Below, piece by piece: positions 33,602 through 41,727 of a stretch of 64,000 bases of DNA. Every line of letters begins with the position of its first letter. Position 1 is the first letter of the stretch. The position numbers and the translations under genes were made by a program. Below the pieces are notes generated by a model. The model was given only the letters and a program-made list of their open reading frames with translations. It had not been told where the DNA came from and ran no database searches. The DNA comes from JAFDVL01 sp031409955. Its GTDB lineage: Bacteria > Acidobacteriota > Blastocatellia > RBC074. The stretch lies in NCBI GenBank assembly GCA_031409955.1, contig JANNYF010000220.1, forward strand, positions 62,001 to 126,000. The letters are read 5' to 3'.

Positions 33602-34198
33602 TCAGCTTGCCCCCGCGCTCTTGCGCAAATCCGTCAGAACTTGTTTGGCGACCGCTTTGAGCGTCTCGAAGACGCCAACACCTTTGGGCGCGACCGCTTC
33701 AATGATCGGTTCATCTTTGCGAAGCAATTCCCGCTTCAAGTCGTCAACCGACAAAACATCGGGCAAATCGCGCTTGTTGAGCTGCAATGCGTACGGGATT
33801 TTCGAGAAGTCATAGCCGTGGCTCTTCAGGTTTTCTTCGAGGTTCCAGAGCGATTCCAAATTGGCATCCATTCGTTCCCGTTGGGAATCAGCCACAAAAA
33901 CCACGCCATCTACACCTTTCAAAATCAACTTACGACTGGCGTCGTAAAAGACTTGTCCTGGCACAGTATAAAGGTGGAATCGCGCTTTGAATCCGCGCAC
34001 AGTACCAAGTTCCAAGGGTAGGAAGTCGAAAAACAAAGTGCGCTCGGTTTCTGTCGCCAAGCTAATCAACTTACCCTTTTGCTGGGCCGCAGACGTATCG
34101 TAGATGTACTGAAGGTTCGTCGTTTTGCCACCTAAGCCTGGCCCGTAATAAACGATTTTGCAATTGATCTCACGCGATGCGTAATTGATGAACGTCAC
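33602..34198 (-). CDS. mglA: MglA-family small GTPase
   Basis: A 198-residue Ras-like GTPase of the MglA family that sets cell polarity in gliding and twitching bacteria. The P-loop is GPGLGGKT (19-26) in CKIVYYGPGLGGKTTNLQYIY. The switch regions include FFDFLPLELGTVRGFKARFH and LYTVPGQVFYDASRKLIL. The base-specificity motif is QLNKRDLPD (NKRD). The sequence is full length and intact. The neighbouring upstream gene encodes an MglB-type roadblock protein, its GTPase-activating partner, in the same direction. Confidence 0.92.
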   Translation of the reverse strand: MTFINYASREINCKIVYYGPGLGGKTTNLQYIYDTSAAQQKGKLISLATETERTLFFDFLPLELGTVRGFKARFHLYTVPGQVFYDASRKLILKGVDGVVFVADSQRERMDANLESLWNLEENLKSHGYDFSKIPYALQLNKRDLPDVLSVDDLKRELLRKDEPIIEAVAPKGVGVFETLKAVAKQVLTDLRKSAGAS

Positions 34199-34293
34199 GT
34201 TCGCCGTCCTCTCTAAAATGGGGAGTCAGTATGTCAATTAGCGGGAGGTCAAGTAACGTTCCCGCGTCCCTTAGAAGGTAAAATATCGGCCAC

Positions 34294-34800
34294 TTAAAGG
34301 CCATCGTCGCTAAAAAGCTGGTCAATGTCGTCGTCGCTAATTTCGGTGAAAGGAGTATTGCGCTTTGCTCCACCAGCTTTTTCCTGTTCGGCCTTATTCA
34401 CAATGTGCTCGAACGCATCATTTAGCTCGGAAGAGGCGCGTTTGACTCGCAGTCGCACCAATCCAAGACTGGAGCGCTCATCGAAAATTACTACCAGAAT
34501 CACCCTCCCGCCAACGACCGAAGTATGGATGTTGTCACGCTCGCCTTCGTGCGAGAGGACGGGAAATTCCTTTTCGCCAATCAGCCGCGCTAGGGCATCC
34601 GTAGCGGCAACGTTGCCTGCGGTGAGCGAAGCCAAGCTGGTTGTGTCCAGGTTTCCAATGTCACCATGCGAGGCAATTTGCTGTCCGTTTTTGTCTATCA
34701 GGAAGACCATCTTGGCATTGGCGTCTGTTCGCAATTTGGACAGAATCGTCTTAATCTGGTGATATTCTTCCTCATACATAATCATGGTCGCTTCTGGCAT
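34294..34800 (-). CDS. mglB: Roadblock/LC7-domain protein, MglB-type
   Basis: A 168-residue roadblock/LC7 protein, predicted GTPase-activating partner of the adjacent MglA. The core is MVFLIDKNGQQIASHGDIGN with LASLTAGNVAATDALARLIG and DNIHTSVVGGRVILVVIFDERSSLGLVRLRVK. The acidic C-terminal tail (FTEISDDDIDQLFSDDGL) is longer than the minimal roadblock fold and could mediate interactions. The start at ATG 34800 is supported by an AGAGG ribosome site. It is upstream of mglA with a 95-bp gap. The same gene pair governs motility polarity in Myxococcus; a role in pilus or gliding motility here is inference. Confidence 0.88.
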   Translation of the reverse strand: MPEATMIMYEEEYHQIKTILSKLRTDANAKMVFLIDKNGQQIASHGDIGNLDTTSLASLTAGNVAATDALARLIGEKEFPVLSHEGERDNIHTSVVGGRVILVVIFDERSSLGLVRLRVKRASSELNDAFEHIVNKAEQEKAGGAKRNTPFTEISDDDIDQLFSDDGL

Positions 34801-35231
34801 GAGCTTGGCCTCTTCTCGTGGCTACTAATTTTCATTGGGTTGATCGTTGCTAACTAATTTGCCATCAACAACGATCCGATTGCAAATTTTATTCAAAAGT
34901 CGGGATTAAGCTGATGATGTGGGCCGTATCAAGCTTCGCTAAGGGGTCGAGCCGGACGACTTTATAACACAATCCCATTTATTTTTCAACGCGATTTAAG
35001 CTTTTTCGGTTTTGTGTAGTTTCCCTTTCCCATAATCGGTAAATGCTCGTCCAGACAACGATTTAGATTTCGATTCAAGGGATTTTGCGAATGGAGAGAA
35101 AGCTTTTCTTTGACAGGAATTGACATATACGTGCTAATCTGTTATTTACAATAGACTTATCGCCGTTTGTAGGATTTTGGATTTACATGGTTAGCGGTGA
35201 TAACCTTCTTTGAGAGAAAGAATTTCTAGCA
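34801..35231. other. 431-bp spacer between divergent mglB and the TPR gene
   Basis: No gene is seen. The part nearest the TPR gene is AT-rich and holds a good sigma-70 promoter at 35120-35148. The rest shows short A/T tracts and no clear repeat or hairpin. Confidence 0.6.
35120..35148 (+). promoter_or_regulatory. Predicted sigma-70 promoter of the TPR gene
   Basis: -35 TTGACA (35120-35125), 17-bp spacer, -10 TATTTA (35143-35148) in an AT-rich stretch, about 84 bp upstream of the start codon. Confidence 0.5.
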
Positions 35232-36152
35232 ATGAGAGAGTCACTCTCCAAACGTACAAAGTCGCCAAGCGCATCCCCGTCAGCGACGCCAAAACGATCT
35301 CGTAAAAAATCCAGCAGTAAATCTGCCAACGCCTCTCTGCGTCAGAAATCAAGCGTTAAAGCTGCGCCATCAAAAACATCGGTCAAGCCCGCCCCAGTTG
35401 CAAAAGCGCAGAAAAAAGTAACTCTTACGAAGAAAAAGATCCGCGCGGAGAAAATCAAGAAGGCCACTCCTCAACTTGTACGGGTAACGACCACGAAGAA
35501 ATCGTCAACCAAAGCGCCGAGCAAATCTGTCAAGATCGCCAAGTCGAAAGTTAAAATTCAAGCGAGTGTCCCAAGGAGTTCTCGCCCGACTCCTAAAGCT
35601 GTGCTTCCGTCACCTCGAATTCCTCGGCAACAAACGGCGACGCAAGCATTGCGGGCTTTTGAGCGAGCAGTCAAAACTTTTAATCGGCGCCAATTTTCCG
35701 AGGCAAAAGCGTTGTTCGAGGAATTACAACAACGCTATCACCAGGAAGTCGAGATCATCTCACGCGCACAAACCTACATTCAAGTTTGCACTGTTCGATT
35801 GGCGGGAAATCGCATTCTGCCGCGCAACGCAGATGAATTCTATGATCGTGGCGTAGTCGCCCTAAATGTCGGGAATTTCGCACAGGCGCGCAGTTTCTTC
35901 GAAAAGTCGCTCAAGCTTCGCCCTGACGATTCGCATACCTTATATTCACTGGCCGCGACGCACGCCCAAACAGGCTCGACCGATCAGGCGTTGACTTATT
36001 TGCAGCAAGCGGTGCAACGGCAACCGCGCTTGCGACAGCGAGCGCTCCAAGATACGGATTTCGTCATCTTGAAAGATGATCGGCGGTTTCTTGAATTATT
36101 GGGAGCGACTTCACCCTTCGATTTGCTCGGAACACGCCGCGACATCTCCTGA
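35232..36152 (+). CDS. TPR protein with a long Lys/Ser-rich basic N-terminus
   Basis: A 306-residue protein of two contrasting halves. Residues 1-133 are low-complexity and strongly basic (repeated SKS, KSS, PAPVAK and TKKK-type strings), resembling eukaryotic histone H1 tails and bacterial AlgP/HC2-like DNA-binding tails. Residues about 134-300 hold tetratricopeptide repeats, for example AFERAVKTFNRRQFSEAKALFEEL cut here to ERAVKTFNRRQFSEAKALF, then FYDRGVVALNVGNFAQARSF and TLYSLAATHAQTGSTDQALT. There is no signal peptide. A nucleic-acid or polyanion-binding scaffold is a fair guess; no specific role can be assigned. The gene is divergent from mglB. Confidence 0.78.
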   Translation: MRESLSKRTKSPSASPSATPKRSRKKSSSKSANASLRQKSSVKAAPSKTSVKPAPVAKAQKKVTLTKKKIRAEKIKKATPQLVRVTTTKKSSTKAPSKSVKIAKSKVKIQASVPRSSRPTPKAVLPSPRIPRQQTATQALRAFERAVKTFNRRQFSEAKALFEELQQRYHQEVEIISRAQTYIQVCTVRLAGNRILPRNADEFYDRGVVALNVGNFAQARSFFEKSLKLRPDDSHTLYSLAATHAQTGSTDQALTYLQQAVQRQPRLRQRALQDTDFVILKDDRRFLELLGATSPFDLLGTRRDIS

Positions 36153-36184
36153 TTCCCCCCTACACAAGTCTTCACAAAGCACGA

Positions 36185-36217
36185 AACGCCTGGAAGACAG
36201 ACATCATTCCGGGCGTT
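36185..36217. terminator. Probable terminator hairpin between convergent genes
   Basis: An 11-bp stem aacgcctggaa / ttccgggcgtt (one T-G pair) with an 11-base loop lies between the TPR gene and the TlpA-like gene. T-runs are weak, so the call is moderate. Confidence 0.5.
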
Positions 36218-36244
36218 CGTAGATTTTATGACTTTAGTCTTCAG

Positions 36245-36835
36245 CTATTTCTTTGCCAGTTCGTCTTTGACCTTTTGCTCAATTTCTGTGCCGACCTGTT
36301 GATTGAAGCCCAGATAATGCGCCACTAGCCGTCCGTCCCGTCCATAAATGAGCGTTTGCGGAACAGACACATTCGTGGAATCTACGAAATCCACAAAATA
36401 TTTGTCATCCACTTCGCCCACAATCGGATAGCTTACTTTTTGATCGGAAATGAATTGTCTCACGGCCTGTGAATTGGAGCGAGGGTCTTTGACGGACATC
36501 CCCATCACCTGTAGGTTCTCCGACTGCCCGTCTTCCCTGAGTTTGTTGATGGATTGAACTTGCCGTTTAGAAATCCCACACCAAGTTCCGAGAAATTGCA
36601 GAACGACGACTTTACCGCGCTTGGATTCCAGACTGAAGCGCTGCCCATCTGTGGATGTAAAAATTTGTCGTGCGACGGAAGTTTTTGGCAATTGTCCAGC
36701 CTTTACCTCGGCGCGTCCCTGAATTATCTTAACGCTGAGGAGGGTCAATAACACTACAGAAGTTAGGGCGACCCACCAAAGAAGTCTTGATTGCCACACG
36801 GTTTCACGCGAGAGTGCGATAGCGTTTGATTTCAC
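36245..36835 (-). CDS. TlpA-like thioredoxin-fold protein with CxxS active site
   Basis: A 196-residue membrane-anchored thioredoxin-fold protein with an N-terminal helix (about 19-38). The fold is recognisable in GKVVVLQFLGTWCGISKRQ, followed by NLQVMGMSVKDPRSN and VSVPQTLIYGRDGRLVAHYLG. The usual CxxC is reduced to Cys86-Gly-Ile-Ser89. It therefore cannot form the normal intramolecular disulfide and is not a standard reductase. It may act through one cysteine, for example as an isomerase-like or peroxiredoxin-like protein, or have another role. It does not look decayed. It is transcribed on the minus strand, divergent from the Nudix gene. Confidence 0.82.
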   Translation of the reverse strand: MKSNAIALSRETVWQSRLLWWVALTSVVLLTLLSVKIIQGRAEVKAGQLPKTSVARQIFTSTDGQRFSLESKRGKVVVLQFLGTWCGISKRQVQSINKLREDGQSENLQVMGMSVKDPRSNSQAVRQFISDQKVSYPIVGEVDDKYFVDFVDSTNVSVPQTLIYGRDGRLVAHYLGFNQQVGTEIEQKVKDELAKK

Positions 36836-36961
36836 TTTTAATACTCCTAAATAGGTTTTCGTTTTGGATGGGACTCAACGAAGGCCTTCGCCAGTTGTTC
36901 GATGTGGGCAAGAATAAAGACGCCTCGCGGCAAAGTCAATGTCCGTAAGTCTGATGATTTT

Positions 36962-37564
36962 ATGATGGAACAAAACCTTGACTGGCAGGAAAGAATCACT
37001 GAATACCGCGAGACTCGCCACTCGACTCATGGCGAAGAATTACGTTGGCTTATTAGCCGCGAACGAATCCTTAATCAGGCGACTAGGCAGGTGATTTCTC
37101 GCTCGTTTATTCGGCATCCGGGCATCGCTGTCATTGTGCCATTTTGGAATGAGGACAGCGTCATGTTGTTACGACAGTATCGGTATGCGGTCAACGATGA
37201 GCTGTGGGAATTACCCGCCGGAACCTTGGCAGGGCGCGAAGAAAATCATTGCATCGTTACAACAGAACAACCTGAAGATTGTGCCGCGCGTGAACTGATA
37301 GAAGAAACAGGATTTGCCGCAAATCGCTTGGAAAAGATTGCGGAATGCTATGCGATTCCGGGCAGCGGCGATGAACGGATGCACTTCTATTTCGCTTTCG
37401 ATTTACAGAAGCGGCAACAGTCTTTGGATGTGGGGGAAATCATTAGCGAAGTGAAGGCCCTCAGCTTGGCAGAGATTGAGGCAATGATTGATCGTGGTGA
37501 GATTCGAGATGCCAAAACATTGATCGGCTTATTTTATGCGCTGCGGCGAAAGCCCTTGTGTTGA
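36962..37564 (+). CDS. Nudix hydrolase (ADP-ribose pyrophosphatase-like)
   Basis: A Nudix-family hydrolase of about 200 residues, most similar in pattern to NudF-type ADP-ribose pyrophosphatases. The catalytic block ends ARELIEETGF, and the strand YRYAVNDELWELPAGTLAGRE precedes it. Between the GTLAGRE glycine and PEDCAARELIEETG lies an insertion of about 12 residues (NHCIVTTEQ), which lengthens the normal Nudix box. ATG 36962 is taken as start; ATG 36902 would add 20 unconserved residues and no strong ribosome site distinguishes them. Its 3' end overlaps the convergent thiO gene by 31 bp. Confidence 0.82.
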   Translation: MMEQNLDWQERITEYRETRHSTHGEELRWLISRERILNQATRQVISRSFIRHPGIAVIVPFWNEDSVMLLRQYRYAVNDELWELPAGTLAGREENHCIVTTEQPEDCAARELIEETGFAANRLEKIAECYAIPGSGDERMHFYFAFDLQKRQQSLDVGEIISEVKALSLAEIEAMIDRGEIRDAKTLIGLFYALRRKPLC

Positions 37565-38691
37565 TCGAACCGCGAAAGGCTGAACGACTCAATGCTGCTC
37601 GCGCTTTCGCCGCGCAGCACAAGTTCGCTGATTGCTTTGGCCGTGATTGGTGTCAGCAAGATGCCGTTGCGATAATGTCCAGTCGCATACACCAGCCCGC
37701 CGATGCGCAAGTCCTTTCCGAGAATCGGCCAGTCATCGAATGTACGCGGGCGCAAACCTGCCCAGGTCTCAACAATAGCTTGCTTGGATAAATCAGGGGA
37801 AATTTCGATGGCGCGAGCAATGATCGAGGCGAGTCCTTCTGCCGTCACGCGTTTGTCATAGCCAACTTTTTCTGTTGTCGAACCCGCAATGACATGTCCA
37901 CTCAAGCGCGGAATCAAATAGCCCCTACCCGAATAAACAACATGCTGCAACGCGGGCGTCGGCATCTCAAGCGCGATCATTTGTCCGCGTACTGGCTCCA
38001 CAGAGAAATCAATCACGGCCTCATCATCAGTGGCTCTGAGTAAACTTGACCAACCGCCAGCCGCAATAATAACGATATCCGTAGTGATGTTCCTTCTGGT
38101 TGTCTCAACCCCAGAAATTCGCGCGTTTGATATTTCCAATGCGGTCGCTTCTGTAGAGGTCCAAAACTCAACTCCGGCTTTGCGAGCAGCAGCTTCAAGC
38201 GCGGTCATTAACCGACGATTGTTCACCTGATGATCGTCGGGAAATTTCAAGGCCCAGCGCAGCGTTGGATTCAGCGTCGGCTCCAGCTTTCGCACACAAT
38301 CTGCATTGAGCTTTTTGACATTCAACCCCGCCGCGCATTGCCATTGCCAACGATGCTCAAGTTCTTCCTCGTCTTCGTCCGTAAACGCCAAATACAGCGT
38401 GCCTTCCGTGCGATATTCAATGTCAATGCCAGTGGCTGCGCGGAGTTCGTGCGCAAACTCGGCATACATCGCGCGACTCGCAACGGCGAGTTCAAAGAAC
38501 GCGTCTGCCTGATCGGCTTCTGCCAACGGAGCCAGCATACCGCCTGCGGCCCACGACGCTTCGCGGCCCACTTCACCGCGCTCAATCACGACCACGCGCA
38601 AGCCTGCCTGACCAAGTCGCCACGCAATCGCGCAACCAATTACACCACCGCCAATAATGGCAACGTCAAATTGCAAATTAACTTGATTCAT
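37534..38691 (-). CDS. thiO: Glycine oxidase ThiO
   Basis: A 385-residue FAD-dependent amine oxidase that makes dehydroglycine for the thiazole half of thiamine. The dinucleotide fold is VAIIGGGVIGCAIAWRLGQ. The downstream GREASWAAGGMLAPLAEA is characteristic of ThiO. The C-terminal region has TWAGLRPRTFDDWPILG and YATGHYRNGILLTPITA, also typical. Full length. It is the last of queD - small acidic protein - thiO on the minus strand. Another thiamine gene, thiL, is at 59388-60398. Confidence 0.93.
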   Translation of the reverse strand: MNQVNLQFDVAIIGGGVIGCAIAWRLGQAGLRVVVIERGEVGREASWAAGGMLAPLAEADQADAFFELAVASRAMYAEFAHELRAATGIDIEYRTEGTLYLAFTDEDEEELEHRWQWQCAAGLNVKKLNADCVRKLEPTLNPTLRWALKFPDDHQVNNRRLMTALEAAARKAGVEFWTSTEATALEISNARISGVETTRRNITTDIVIIAAGGWSSLLRATDDEAVIDFSVEPVRGQMIALEMPTPALQHVVYSGRGYLIPRLSGHVIAGSTTEKVGYDKRVTAEGLASIIARAIEISPDLSKQAIVETWAGLRPRTFDDWPILGKDLRIGGLVYATGHYRNGILLTPITAKAISELVLRGESASSIESFSLSRFDQHKGFRRSA

Positions 38692-38699
38692 CTACGGGA

Positions 38700-38954
38700 T
38701 TATTGCGCGGCTTCTGCTTCAGGGGGAGCGGATTTCTGGTTCCATTCTTCGCGCATGCGGCGAGCGTTTTCAAGGTTCCGATCCAGGCAACTGAGGTCGT
38801 GATCTACCATTGAATCAATCGTACTTCGGAGGCTGGTGAGCAAATCTTTTTTGACGCCCGCCACCGTGTTCGCCATCTCTTCCGGCATCACGGCCCAAAA
38901 CGAAGCGGTCAATTCATCCATAAAACTCAATTCAGGATTGGTTGTTTCTGACAT
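38700..38954 (-). CDS. Small acidic protein, unknown function
   Basis: An 84-residue predicted helical, acidic protein (N-terminal SETTNPELSFMDELTASFWAV, middle VKKDLLTSLRSTIDSMVDHD, C-terminal NARRMREEWNQKSAPPEAEA). It has one cysteine and no membrane segment, signal peptide or known domain. It lies between queD (13 bp upstream) and thiO (8 bp downstream), so it is surely cotranscribed. I do not recognise a family; an accessory role in either pathway would be a guess. Confidence 0.65.
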   Translation of the reverse strand: MSETTNPELSFMDELTASFWAVMPEEMANTVAGVKKDLLTSLRSTIDSMVDHDLSCLDRNLENARRMREEWNQKSAPPEAEAAQ

Positions 38955-38967
38955 AATGTTACTCCTT

Positions 38968-39342
38968 CTACTCTACCTCGTACGTCGCCGCACAAGTGTC
39001 GGTTTCCCAGATTCGTACCTTGTAAACCTGTACCCGGTGGTTGCTGATGTCGCGCCCGACTTCGGACAAAAAATATTCCGCCATTCGTTCGGCAGTTGGA
39101 TTCATTTCGTAGTCAAAGGGCGGCAACTCGTTGATGTTTTTGTGATCCAGATAATCAACTACGCGGCGCGTTGCAGCTTTCAAATCCGCGAAATCCACGA
39201 GCATTTCAGCCTTGTCTAATTCTTTGCCGCGCACATAAACTTCGACACGATAATTGTGCCCGTGCAGGTTCGCGCATTTGCCCACATAATTTCGCAGCAA
39301 GTGCGCCGAGGAGAAACTCATTTGAATCATCGCTTCACGCAT
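38968..39342 (-). CDS. queD: 6-carboxytetrahydropterin synthase (QueD)
   Basis: A zinc enzyme of the PTPS family making the 7-deazaguanine precursor of queuosine. Zinc ligands are seen as SSAHLLR and CANLHGHNYRVEVYV. The catalytic Cys lies four residues ahead of the HGH motif. Also present are the segment MLVDFADLKAATRRVVDYLDH with the conserved LDH, and the C-terminal IWETDTCAATYEV with the substrate-binding Glu. ATG 39342 is used; ATG 39348 is possible. It heads the queD - small protein - thiO operon. It lies divergent from the tRNA-Ala gene. Confidence 0.93.
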   Translation of the reverse strand: MREAMIQMSFSSAHLLRNYVGKCANLHGHNYRVEVYVRGKELDKAEMLVDFADLKAATRRVVDYLDHKNINELPPFDYEMNPTAERMAEYFLSEVGRDISNHRVQVYKVRIWETDTCAATYEVE

Positions 39343-39384
39343 AAACATCAATCCAACCGCGAGCAGTATAACTGAAACCCTTGC

Positions 39385-39413
39385 TTGACTGCCAATGATC
39401 GTTTGGGTATGAT
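39385..39413 (+). promoter_or_regulatory. Promoter of tRNA-Ala
   Basis: -35 TTGACT (39385-39390), 17-bp spacer and -10 TATGAT (39408-39413), ending 24 bp before the tRNA. This is a near-consensus sigma-70 promoter. Confidence 0.8.
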
Positions 39414-39436
39414 CGCGCCCGCTATTCCGAGAGTGT

Positions 39437-39512
39437 GGGGCTATAGCTCAGTTGGAAGAGCGTTGCGCTGGCAGCGCAAAGGTCGTCGGTTCGAGCCCGA
39501 CTAGCTCCACCA
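39437..39512 (+). tRNA. tRNA-Ala (anticodon GGC)
   Basis: A full 76-nt cloverleaf: acceptor GGGGCTA pairs with TAGCTCC, with discriminator A and encoded CCA. The anticodon arm is TTGCG-CTGGCAG-CGCAA with GGC at the centre. The T arm contains GGTTCGAGCC. The opposite strand is used as coding sequence for the end of an endonuclease-like gene (39448-39933). Confidence 0.97.
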
Positions 39513-39933
39513 AATCCTTTCTCAAGTTTTCCAGAAAAACGTCAAACTCAAACTCATCAGCCCAGCGAATTTTTTGCTGCTGATTGTTGTTTGTGTGTTC
39601 GACTCTGAATCGCCCTTGATGCAAATCAGTTTCCGAATGCATCAGGTAAATCTTGTCGTTTTCGGGGCAGTAAACAGCGAACAAATCTATCTCGCCTCTT
39701 TGGTATTTTTTCACCCTGCGATTGCGTCCGCTAAATCGCCGCAATGGAAAAACAACACAGCCCTTTTGCAACAATCCAGTTTTGACTTGCACCTTCCACA
39801 ATCGGCCTGCAATGTCTACCGCAAGATCATACGATGCGCCGTTCCCAAACGGGATCAACACGATATATCCTGCCTTAACAAACGCATGCAAAATTTTTGC
39901 TTCACTGATATTGCCTTTTCGGTTCGTGTCCAT
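39448..39933 (-). CDS. PD-(D/E)XK endonuclease-like protein (group I intron-associated type), ends inside tRNA-Ala antisense
   Basis: A 161-residue protein resembling the group I intron-associated PD-(D/E)XK endonuclease family (PDDEXK_5). The core matches: RKGNISEAKILHAFVKAGY, then the nuclease element ASYDLAVDIAGRLWKVQVKTG (Asp, then Gln-x-Lys). ATG 39933 is supported by a GAGGG ribosome site. The last residues (ELVGLEPTTFALPAQRSSN) are translated from the complement of tRNA-Ala: 65 bp of overlap. Peptides of this kind are a known by-product of antisense tRNA reading. Here they end an otherwise real gene, which suggests that the gene arrived at, or was placed against, the tRNA 3' end. Whether it is active is unknown. 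Confidence 0.8.
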   Translation of the reverse strand: MDTNRKGNISEAKILHAFVKAGYIVLIPFGNGASYDLAVDIAGRLWKVQVKTGLLQKGCVVFPLRRFSGRNRRVKKYQRGEIDLFAVYCPENDKIYLMHSETDLHQGRFRVEHTNNNQQQKIRWADEFEFDVFLENLRKDLVELVGLEPTTFALPAQRSSN

Positions 39934-39944
39934 TGATCCCTCAT

Positions 39945-40421
39945 TCACTTGATTTCTAACCAATACGCTTTCTTCGTCAGCGTCAATAATGCTTTATTCT
40001 TCCCGCCACCAGCAAACACGGCATAAACGGTCACGGTATGTTTGCCGGCGGCAAGTCGCAACGCTGGCACATCGAATGTGAAGCCGTGCAACGCATCCGC
40101 CGCTGCGCCAGCCGTCACTAAATCCTCGCGTTGCTCGTCAGCGCGACGGGATGCGACCAATTGCTCATCAATGAAAAGTTGCACTTCCACGCGGGCATTC
40201 GGCTCGCGCGGGTCGTAAGCCCAGCCCGTGACACGCGTGGCATCGGCAACATCAATTGCGCCGCGAATCGGAGGATTGAGGTGAGAGTAGGATGCGAGGG
40301 AAATCGCAATGAGGATGATCAGAAATTCCAGCCCCGCTTTGGCAAGGATAGCCTTGAGCAGTTTTGTGGCAACAGAGGAGTCGGGCGGTGATGCGACTTG
40401 CGGAGGTTGCATTGATTTCAA
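39945..40421 (-). CDS. Single-pass membrane protein with an Ig-like domain
   Basis: A 158-residue protein. A membrane helix lies at about 30-48 (LEFLIILIAISLASYSH). The outer part looks like a beta-sandwich of about 95 residues beginning RGAIDVADATRVTGWAYDP and continuing VEVQLFIDEQLVASRRAD and FTFDVPALRLAAGKHTVTVYAVF. The GWAYDP pattern is found in Ig-like repeats of secreted bacterial proteins. Function unknown. It lies 1 bp after the phosphotransferase gene and just ahead of the endonuclease-like gene, so all three may be cotranscribed. Confidence 0.68.
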   Translation of the reverse strand: MKSMQPPQVASPPDSSVATKLLKAILAKAGLEFLIILIAISLASYSHLNPPIRGAIDVADATRVTGWAYDPREPNARVEVQLFIDEQLVASRRADEQREDLVTAGAAADALHGFTFDVPALRLAAGKHTVTVYAVFAGGGKNKALLTLTKKAYWLEIK

Positions 40422-40422
40422 G

Positions 40423-41559
40423 CTAAGCTAAGTCCTGATGTCGTCCGGCGACATTCAAATTCAGGTAATCGGGCGTCGTGCCGGTTTGCGCTAACTCCCA
40501 CCCTGATTCTGCGAGTCCTGCGACGCGCTTGCCAAAATCCACGAACCGCTCGTCGCGCGTTTGTCCGACGTGATAGCGATAATAAATTTGCTGACACACG
40601 ACAGATAATTTGAACAGCGCGAGGGTTTCGTAATACACAATGTTTGAGACATCGGCTCCCGTGCGTGCGGCATAGCGTTCGATCAGTTCAGCGCGACTCA
40701 ACCAGCCGGGCAACACAGTAATGGAACTGATCGCTTCGCGGCGCGCTTCGGAATCGCCTTTTTGTGACCAGTAGCAAAGCAGCAATCCGAGATCAACCAG
40801 CGGATCGCCGAGCGCGCACATTTCCCAATCCAGAATCGCTACGAGCCGTGTGGGATCATTCGCATCCAGCATCACGTTGTCGAGTTTGTAATCGTTGTGC
40901 AGCAATGTTGGGCGCACAGCTTCCGGTGGCATTCGGTCTTTCAGCCATTCGACCAGGCTTTCCATTTCCGGTATCTCACTCGTTTTCGCGCGTTGCCAAC
41001 GATCCGACCAACCTTTGACCTGGCGTGCGACGAAGCCTGCGGGTTTGCCCAGATGCATGAGGTTGTTTTTTTCCAGATCAATCGCATGCAAGTCCGCCAG
41101 CGCATCAACCAGGCTTTCACTCACGCGCCGTCGCCAACTCAACTCCTCGCCGACACCGGGTGGAAGGTCACGCCGCACGACAATGCCACGCCGCCGCTCC
41201 ATCAAATAAAACGGCACGCCGATGATCGAAACGTCCTCGCATAAAACATAAGGTTTCGGCGCGAGCGGAAACACGGGATTGATGGCGGCGAGCATGCGGA
41301 ATTCGCGTGGCATATCGTGTGCCGTAGGCGCGACCGGGCCAACGGGAGGACGCCGCAGCACAAACTCGTGTTCGCCAAACTTTACACAATAGGTCAGATT
41401 GGAATGCCCGCCGGGAAACTGTTCTAAAGTCATTGCTTGCCCAACGGTCATCGTTTCTGGCAAATGCTGGCGCAAGTAATTGGAGAGAGTTTCTTCGCTC
41501 AATTCTTCGCCTGCGCGAATTGGCAGCGTGTCGTAGGTATCGGGGTGAGTTGGTTGCAT
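40423..41559 (-). CDS. APH-family phosphotransferase (ACAD10/11-like kinase domain)
   Basis: A 378-residue protein with the aminoglycoside-phosphotransferase/choline-kinase fold. The N-lobe includes LEQFPGGHSNLTYCVKFGEHE and FVLRRPPVGPV. The catalytic loop is LLHNDYKLDNVMLD (HxDxxxxN type) and the metal site is VAILDWEMCALGDPLVDLG. This subfamily resembles the kinase domain of ACAD10/11-type proteins, thought to phosphorylate hydroxy-acyl substrates in fatty-acid breakdown. An antibiotic-resistance role is unlikely. The substrate is unknown. It lies upstream of the Ig-like membrane protein. Confidence 0.88.
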   Translation of the reverse strand: MQPTHPDTYDTLPIRAGEELSEETLSNYLRQHLPETMTVGQAMTLEQFPGGHSNLTYCVKFGEHEFVLRRPPVGPVAPTAHDMPREFRMLAAINPVFPLAPKPYVLCEDVSIIGVPFYLMERRRGIVVRRDLPPGVGEELSWRRRVSESLVDALADLHAIDLEKNNLMHLGKPAGFVARQVKGWSDRWQRAKTSEIPEMESLVEWLKDRMPPEAVRPTLLHNDYKLDNVMLDANDPTRLVAILDWEMCALGDPLVDLGLLLCYWSQKGDSEARREAISSITVLPGWLSRAELIERYAARTGADVSNIVYYETLALFKLSVVCQQIYYRYHVGQTRDERFVDFGKRVAGLAESGWELAQTGTTPDYLNLNVAGRHQDLA

Positions 41560-41727
41560 AGTTCCTCTTGAATTGCCGGATAGTCAGTACGGAGCAAGAG
41601 TGTAAAGATCACATTCTATTTTGTCCAAAGATTCGCACCGTGAACGCTTGCCAGACCTGTGCAAGAAGCCAATAATCGTCCCGACCATCACAACAAATTT
41701 TCAGGAAAACATTTAGCAGGAGAAACT

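Noticed and set aside
39448..39512. C-terminal sorting signal of the endonuclease-like protein
   Set aside because: The odd tail is simply the complement of tRNA-Ala, not a PEP-CTERM or other signal.
40423..41559. Aminoglycoside resistance gene
   Set aside because: The fold is shared, but the sequence pattern fits the ACAD10/11-like metabolic kinases.
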